Shown in pieces: positions 59,936-64,000 of a DNA stretch of 64,000 nt. Position 1 is the first letter of the stretch. The number at the start of each line of letters is the position of its first letter. The stretch is from an uncultured Pseudoxanthomonas sp. Lineage in GTDB: Bacteria; Pseudomonadota; Gammaproteobacteria; Xanthomonadales; Xanthomonadaceae. The position numbers were made by a program, and so were the translations under genes. Where the stretch lies: NCBI GenBank assembly GCA_946479745.1, contig CAMLGZ010000006.1:124001-188000 (forward strand). Reading direction: 5' to 3'. Below the pieces are notes generated by a model. It was given only the letters and a program-made list of their open reading frames with translations, searched no databases and had not been told where the DNA came from.

Positions 59936-60990
59936 CGATGAGGATCGCGCAGGTCTCGCCGTTGTTCGAATCGGTTCCTCCCAAATTCTATGGCGGCACC
60001 GAACGGGTAGTGGCCTACCTGACGGACGCGCTTGTGCAAGCCGGTCACGAGGTGACTTTGTTTGCATCCGGAGATTCCCGAACCTCGGCGGAGCTCGTCG
60101 CCGGACGCGATTGCGCCATACGGCTGGATGAGGCGCCGTCGAAATCGGCGGCCGCGCATTTGGCGATGCTGCACGAAGTGCGTTGCCGTGCACAGGATTT
60201 CGACATCATCCATTTTCATATCGATCTACTCCCATTCCCTCTGTTCGAGGCCATGGCGTCCCGTACCGTCACCACTCTTCATGGCCGGCAGGACAAGAAG
60301 GATCTTCCGTCCTTCTATCGCCGTTGGCCCAATTTCCCGTTGGTATCCATCTCCGATAGTCAGCGCAGACCCATGTCCTGGGCAAACTGGGTAGGCACCG
60401 TGTATCACGGTTTGCCCGAGGACCTATACGCGCCGCCGGCCTCTCCCCGCGGCGACTATCTCGCCTTCCTGGGTCGTGTATCGCCGGAGAAACGACTGGA
60501 TCGCGCCATTGCGATCGCTCGACGGTCCGGCATTCCATTGCGCATCGCCGCCAAAGTGGATCCCAACGAGCGCGTATATTTCCACGAAACCATCCGGCCG
60601 CTGCTGGATCAGGACGGCATAGAGTTCCTTGGAGAGATCAGCGACCAGGAGAAACCGGCCTTTCTTGGCAACGCCCGCGCGTTGCTGTTCCCGATCGACT
60701 GGCCCGAGCCATTCGGATTGGTGATGATCGAGGCCATGGCCTGCGGCACGCCGGTGATCGGTTGGCGCTGTGGCGCTGTGCCGGAAGTGGTGGATGAGGG
60801 CATTACCGGACATGCCGTCGATTCGATCTCCGGAGCGGTGAAGGCACTGGAACACATAGACCAGCTGCCGCGCAGCGAGATCCGCAGCGTGTTCGAGCGG
60901 CGATTTTCCGCTGGCGCCATGTCGCGCGAGTATCTGGCGCTCTACCAGGAACTCCTGGAGCGCCCCAACCTGCGCATGATGAAGGCCTGA
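59932..60990 (+). CDS. GT4-family glycosyltransferase in the trehalose operon
   Basis: 352-residue GT-B fold glycosyltransferase. MRIAQVSPLFESVPPKFYGG then TERVVAYLTDALVQAGHEVT is the acceptor domain; the donor domain has FLGRVSPEKRLDRAIAIARR, AAKVDPNER, ALLFPIDWPEPFGLVMIEAM (the E-x7-E motif) and GTPVIGWRCGAVPEVV. Start either ATG 59932, overlapping otsA, or 59938. No signal peptide or membrane anchor, so a cytosolic sugar transfer. Acceptor and donor unknown; its neighbours suggest a soluble oligosaccharide or glycogen-like product. Confidence 0.9.
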   Translation: MTMRIAQVSPLFESVPPKFYGGTERVVAYLTDALVQAGHEVTLFASGDSRTSAELVAGRDCAIRLDEAPSKSAAAHLAMLHEVRCRAQDFDIIHFHIDLLPFPLFEAMASRTVTTLHGRQDKKDLPSFYRRWPNFPLVSISDSQRRPMSWANWVGTVYHGLPEDLYAPPASPRGDYLAFLGRVSPEKRLDRAIAIARRSGIPLRIAAKVDPNERVYFHETIRPLLDQDGIEFLGEISDQEKPAFLGNARALLFPIDWPEPFGLVMIEAMACGTPVIGWRCGAVPEVVDEGITGHAVDSISGAVKALEHIDQLPRSEIRSVFERRFSAGAMSREYLALYQELLERPNLRMMKA

Positions 60991-60996
60991 CCGCCA

Positions 60997-63114
60997 ATGG
61001 ATTCAGCCGCGGACGCCGCCCTGTATACGCGCTTCGTATTGAAAGACGGCGACAGTTTCCTGGTCGCCAACAGCTACGGCGATGTCTCCGGCCCCGGCGA
61101 AGGTTTCTTCATCAGCGACACCCGTCTGCTTTCCAGTTACCGCTTGCGCCTGGGCGACGAATCTCCGACGCTGCTGAGCTCTGCGGTCACCCGGGACAAC
61201 GTACTGTTCGTCGCGCACCTGACCAACCGCGCGCTGTCGCCGCTGGATGAAGCCGGTACTCCGCAAGGCCTGATCCATATCAGCCGCAACCGCTTCCTTT
61301 GCCAGGAACGGATGTACGAACGCATCAGCTGCGTCAATTACGGCGAGCAGCGCGTCGTCCTTCCCTTGCGCTTCAGCCTGGCTGCCGATTTCTGGGACAT
61401 GTTCGAAGTACGTGGCAGCAAGCGTCCCGCGCGTGGCCGGCTGATGGAGCCGGAACCGGGCGAGATCGGCTATGGCTTCCGCTATGTTGGTCTGGACGAT
61501 GTCGAACGTACTTCCTATATCCGCTTTTCTTCGGCGCCGGCATTCCTGGACACGGGCGAACTGGAGTTCCCGCTGGTGCTGGAGCCCGACGCTGCGCAGG
61601 ATTTCTATATCGAAGCCGGCGCAGGCGTAGGCGAACCGCCCACGCGCGAGCGCTATCGCCACCAGGCCTCGATAGCCCGCCGACGCATGCGGTCGCGTCA
61701 GCGCCGCGGCGCGCGCATTGTCAGCAGCGGACCGCTGTTCGATCAGTGGATGCGTCAATCGCGCTCGGATCTTGCGCTTCTGACCAGCGATCTGGAGACC
61801 GGGCCTTACCCCTACGCGGGCATTCCCTGGTTCTCCACGCCGTTCGGCCGCGACGCAGTGATCACCGCGCTTCAATCGCTGTGGCTGGATCCCGGCCTGG
61901 CCAAAGGCGTGCTGCGTTTCCTCGCCGAACACCAAGCCAAGGAGGACGCGCCCTTCCTCGATGCTTCGCCCGGCAAGATCATGCACGAAACCCGCAAGGG
62001 AGAAATGTCCAGCCTGCGCGAACTTCCTTACGGGTTGTATTACGGCGGTGTGGATACCACGCCGCTATTCGTCATGCTGGCGCACGAATACCATCGGCGC
62101 ACCGACGATACGGACCTGATCACCGCACTGTGGCCATCGCTGGAAGCGGCGATCGGCTGGGTACAACGGGTTTGCGATGCCAATCCGCTCGGTTTTCTCG
62201 ACTATGCGAGCACTGCACAGGGGGGACTGAGCAATCAGGGCTGGAAGGACAGCGGAGATTCTGTTTTCCATGCCGATGGCTCATTGGCGCAAGGCCCGAT
62301 CGCATTGGTGGAAGTACAAGGTTATGCCTATGCCGCGTTGCTTGGGATGGCTTCGCTTGCCCAAGCCATCGGCCGTGAAGAATCCGCGCTTGCGTGGACC
62401 GAGCGCGCAGAGCGCTTGCGCGTATCGGTCGAGACGCATTTCTGGGATGAAGAGTTACGCTTCTACGGATTGGCGATCGACGGCGAAGGCGCACTCTGCC
62501 GCGTACGCACCAGCAATGCGGGCCACCTGCTCTATACAGGCCTGGCCGCCCCGGAGCGCGCCGCCAGTGTGGCGGCGCAATTGCTGTCTCCCGCCTTCTT
62601 CACGGGCTGGGGCATACGTACCGTGGCGCGTGGCGAGGTGCGTTATAACCCCATTTCCTATCACAACGGTTCGATCTGGCCGCACGACAGCGCCATCTGC
62701 GCCAGTGGCGTCGCCCGTATGGGTTTACGCGACGACGCGCCGCGCGTGCTGCGCTCGGCTTTCGAGACGGCAGTCCACTTCGATATGCGCTTGCCTGAGC
62801 TGTTCTGCGGCTTCTCCCGTAAACAGGGCGCGCCGCCTGTCGCCTACCCGGTCGCCTGTCTGCCGCAGGCTTGGGCCGCCGGTTCCGGATTGATGCTGCT
62901 GCAAGCCTGCCTGGGCATCGAGATCGACGGACGCCAGAAGATAGTGCAGATCAATCGGCCTTCCCTGCCGCGTGGTATCGAAGACGTGACGGTCAGCGAC
63001 TTGCGCATGGGCGATCACCGCTTCGATCTTGTGTTCCGGAAGGTCAATGAACGCATCAGCGTATTCGCCGAAGGCGAAGGCGCCTCCGATGTAGCGGTAT
63101 GCATCCGCCAGTAA
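60997..63114 (+). CDS. Amylo-alpha-1,6-glucosidase-like (glycogen debranching) enzyme
   Basis: 705 residues in two parts: an N-terminal GDE_N beta-sandwich (TRFVLKDGDSFLVANSYGDV, GEGFFISDTRLLSSYRLRLG), and an (alpha/alpha)6-barrel domain with YPYAGIPWFSTPFGRDAVIT, HETRKGEMSSLRELPYGLYY, SNQGWKDSGDSVFHADGS and YNPISYHNGSIWPHDSAICA. The acidic residues in these loops are the likely catalytic pair. Six bases after the glycosyltransferase, so cotranscribed. Predicted to hydrolyse or remodel an alpha-glucan in the cytosol; the real substrate is unproven. Confidence 0.92.
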   Translation: MDSAADAALYTRFVLKDGDSFLVANSYGDVSGPGEGFFISDTRLLSSYRLRLGDESPTLLSSAVTRDNVLFVAHLTNRALSPLDEAGTPQGLIHISRNRFLCQERMYERISCVNYGEQRVVLPLRFSLAADFWDMFEVRGSKRPARGRLMEPEPGEIGYGFRYVGLDDVERTSYIRFSSAPAFLDTGELEFPLVLEPDAAQDFYIEAGAGVGEPPTRERYRHQASIARRRMRSRQRRGARIVSSGPLFDQWMRQSRSDLALLTSDLETGPYPYAGIPWFSTPFGRDAVITALQSLWLDPGLAKGVLRFLAEHQAKEDAPFLDASPGKIMHETRKGEMSSLRELPYGLYYGGVDTTPLFVMLAHEYHRRTDDTDLITALWPSLEAAIGWVQRVCDANPLGFLDYASTAQGGLSNQGWKDSGDSVFHADGSLAQGPIALVEVQGYAYAALLGMASLAQAIGREESALAWTERAERLRVSVETHFWDEELRFYGLAIDGEGALCRVRTSNAGHLLYTGLAAPERAASVAAQLLSPAFFTGWGIRTVARGEVRYNPISYHNGSIWPHDSAICASGVARMGLRDDAPRVLRSAFETAVHFDMRLPELFCGFSRKQGAPPVAYPVACLPQAWAAGSGLMLLQACLGIEIDGRQKIVQINRPSLPRGIEDVTVSDLRMGDHRFDLVFRKVNERISVFAEGEGASDVAVCIRQ

Positions 63115-63131
63115 TCCTCAAGCGAGAATCC

Positions 63132-64000
63132 TCAGGCCAGCGGAATACCCTCTTCCGGCAATCGGCGCAGAAGGTCATAAAGCAACGCGCTGCGCACTAC
63201 TGAGACCCGTCGGGGCCCCTCGACGTAAACGGACAAATTTATCCATATCTTGTTGTCGCGCATGTCGTCCACCAGGATTGCCGGTTCTGGCCGCGGCAAC
63301 ACACTGTCGTTGCTTGCGACGATATCGCGCGCCACCGTCAAGGCCTTTTCGATATCGGTGGTTGCGGCCGGCAACGGCAGCACGATCTTCACCAAACCCT
63401 CGGACCGGGTCAACGTCCGGTTGCGCACCACTTTGGTGATCAACTCCGAGTTGGGCACCAGCACTATGGTGCGGTCCGCGGTGGTTATCTCGGTGGCGCG
63501 CATATTGATGCGGCGGACATCGCCTTCGGCGTCGCCGACAATCACCCAGTCCCCTACCCGGACCGGTCGCTCGGCCAGCAGGATCAGACCGGAGATGAAG
63601 TTCTGCACGATCGCCTGCAATCCGAAACCGAGCCCGACGGTGAGCGCGCTGGCGATCCAGGTGATCTTGTCCAGGCCGACTCCCATCGCCGCCAGCGCCA
63701 TCGAAAGCGCAATCACCACGCCTATGTAGCTGGCCACCGAAGTCAGTGAAGTCCGCATGCCCGGATCCAGCCGCGTGGTGGGCAGGTAACGCCGCGAGAA
63801 CCACCCGCCGAACAATCGCGTTGCCAGCATCACCACCATGAACACCGTCAAAGCCTTCACAAGATCGGCCGGACCCAGACGCAACTGTCCGATTGCGATC
63901 GCGGTCGCGCTTCCCTGCAGTCGCCCGAATAGCTCTTCCGGCCCCAATCCGTAGGGGGCCGCCAGCAGCACCAGCGCCGCCAGCAGCAGCAACAAGCGGA
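63132..64000 (-). CDS. MscS-family mechanosensitive channel (5' end beyond the window)
   Basis: The last 289 codons or so of a small-conductance mechanosensitive channel; the frame is open through the right edge, so the start is not seen. Two helices (LVKALTVFMVVMLATRLF, SLTSVASYIGVVIALSMALA) precede the pore helix TVGLGFGLQAIVQNFISGLI and the beta domain LLAERPVRVGDWVIVGDAEG, VRRINMRATEITTADRTIVL and VPNSELITKVVRN. Convergent with the trehalose operon, 17 bases from its end. Osmotic down-shock release valves next to osmolyte synthesis make functional sense. Confidence 0.95.
   Translation of the reverse strand, partial: RLLLLLAALVLLAAPYGLGPEELFGRLQGSATAIAIGQLRLGPADLVKALTVFMVVMLATRLFGGWFSRRYLPTTRLDPGMRTSLTSVASYIGVVIALSMALAAMGVGLDKITWIASALTVGLGFGLQAIVQNFISGLILLAERPVRVGDWVIVGDAEGDVRRINMRATEITTADRTIVLVPNSELITKVVRNRTLTRSEGLVKIVLPLPAATTDIEKALTVARDIVASNDSVLPRPEPAILVDDMRDNKIWINLSVYVEGPRRVSVVRSALLYDLLRRLPEEGIPLA

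Overview
The window is a high-GC gammaproteobacterial core chromosome segment. It most resembles the Lysobacteraceae/Xanthomonadaceae (Lysobacter- or Pseudoxanthomonas-like). The basis is the gene set and order (queA-tgt-yajC-secD-secF; thrS-infC-rpmI-rplT-pheS-pheT-ihfA-merR; yfhL ferredoxin/coaD/rsmD/ftsY; asmA-like/mutY/yggX), Xanthomonas-like protein sequences such as Dxs and IF3, many TonB-dependent receptor features, and intergenic GTAG-headed palindromes of the Stenotrophomonas SMAG type. I see no transposase, integrase, phage gene or CRISPR array. Genus-level assignment is inference.

Layout. 1-3.1 kb: a membrane GGDEF-EAL protein cut by the left edge, translationally overlapped with a PhnD-like periplasmic binding protein. 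3.1-11.4 kb: trmJ, suhB, the queA-tgt-yajC-secDF block, and an AsnC/Lrp regulator facing a class-III aminotransferase across two perfect palindromes. 13.3-26.7 kb: an unusually acidic TonB receptor, upp, a metallo-hydrolase, gamma-glutamyltransferase overlapping a ferredoxin, coaD-rsmD, ftsY, mutY, yggX. 26.8-31 kb: tRNA-Phe, then a Fur-box-preceded siderophore receptor with a PepSY membrane protein. 31-39 kb: lipocalin, LEA-like lipoprotein, acyl-CoA dehydrogenase, HNH nuclease, dxs, TraB/GumN protein, cupin, tRNA-Pro. 39-47 kb: translation genes on the minus strand (ihfA, pheST, rplT, rpmI, infC with an AUC start, thrS, tRNA-Val). 47-55 kb: uvrB, a pseudopilin, tRNA-Asn, a Lys/Ala-rich DUF6496 protein, lhr. 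55-64 kb: a stress-type stretch (cupin, CBS protein, DUF4142 lipoprotein) leading to an overlapping plus-strand operon otsB-otsA-glycosyltransferase-glycogen-debranching-like enzyme, convergent with a mechanosensitive channel gene that runs off the right edge.

How genes work together: the trehalose operon genes overlap by 4 bases or lie 6 bases apart, suggesting one regulated carbohydrate/osmoprotectant unit. Its first start codon and Shine-Dalgarno lie inside a 14-bp hairpin, the most striking regulatory signal in the window. A second candidate is a Thr-codon leader peptide plus terminator just upstream of thrS, which looks like ribosome-mediated attenuation. Intergenic spaces are heavily seeded with several families of paired inverted repeats, one of which supplies the pheS stop codon.
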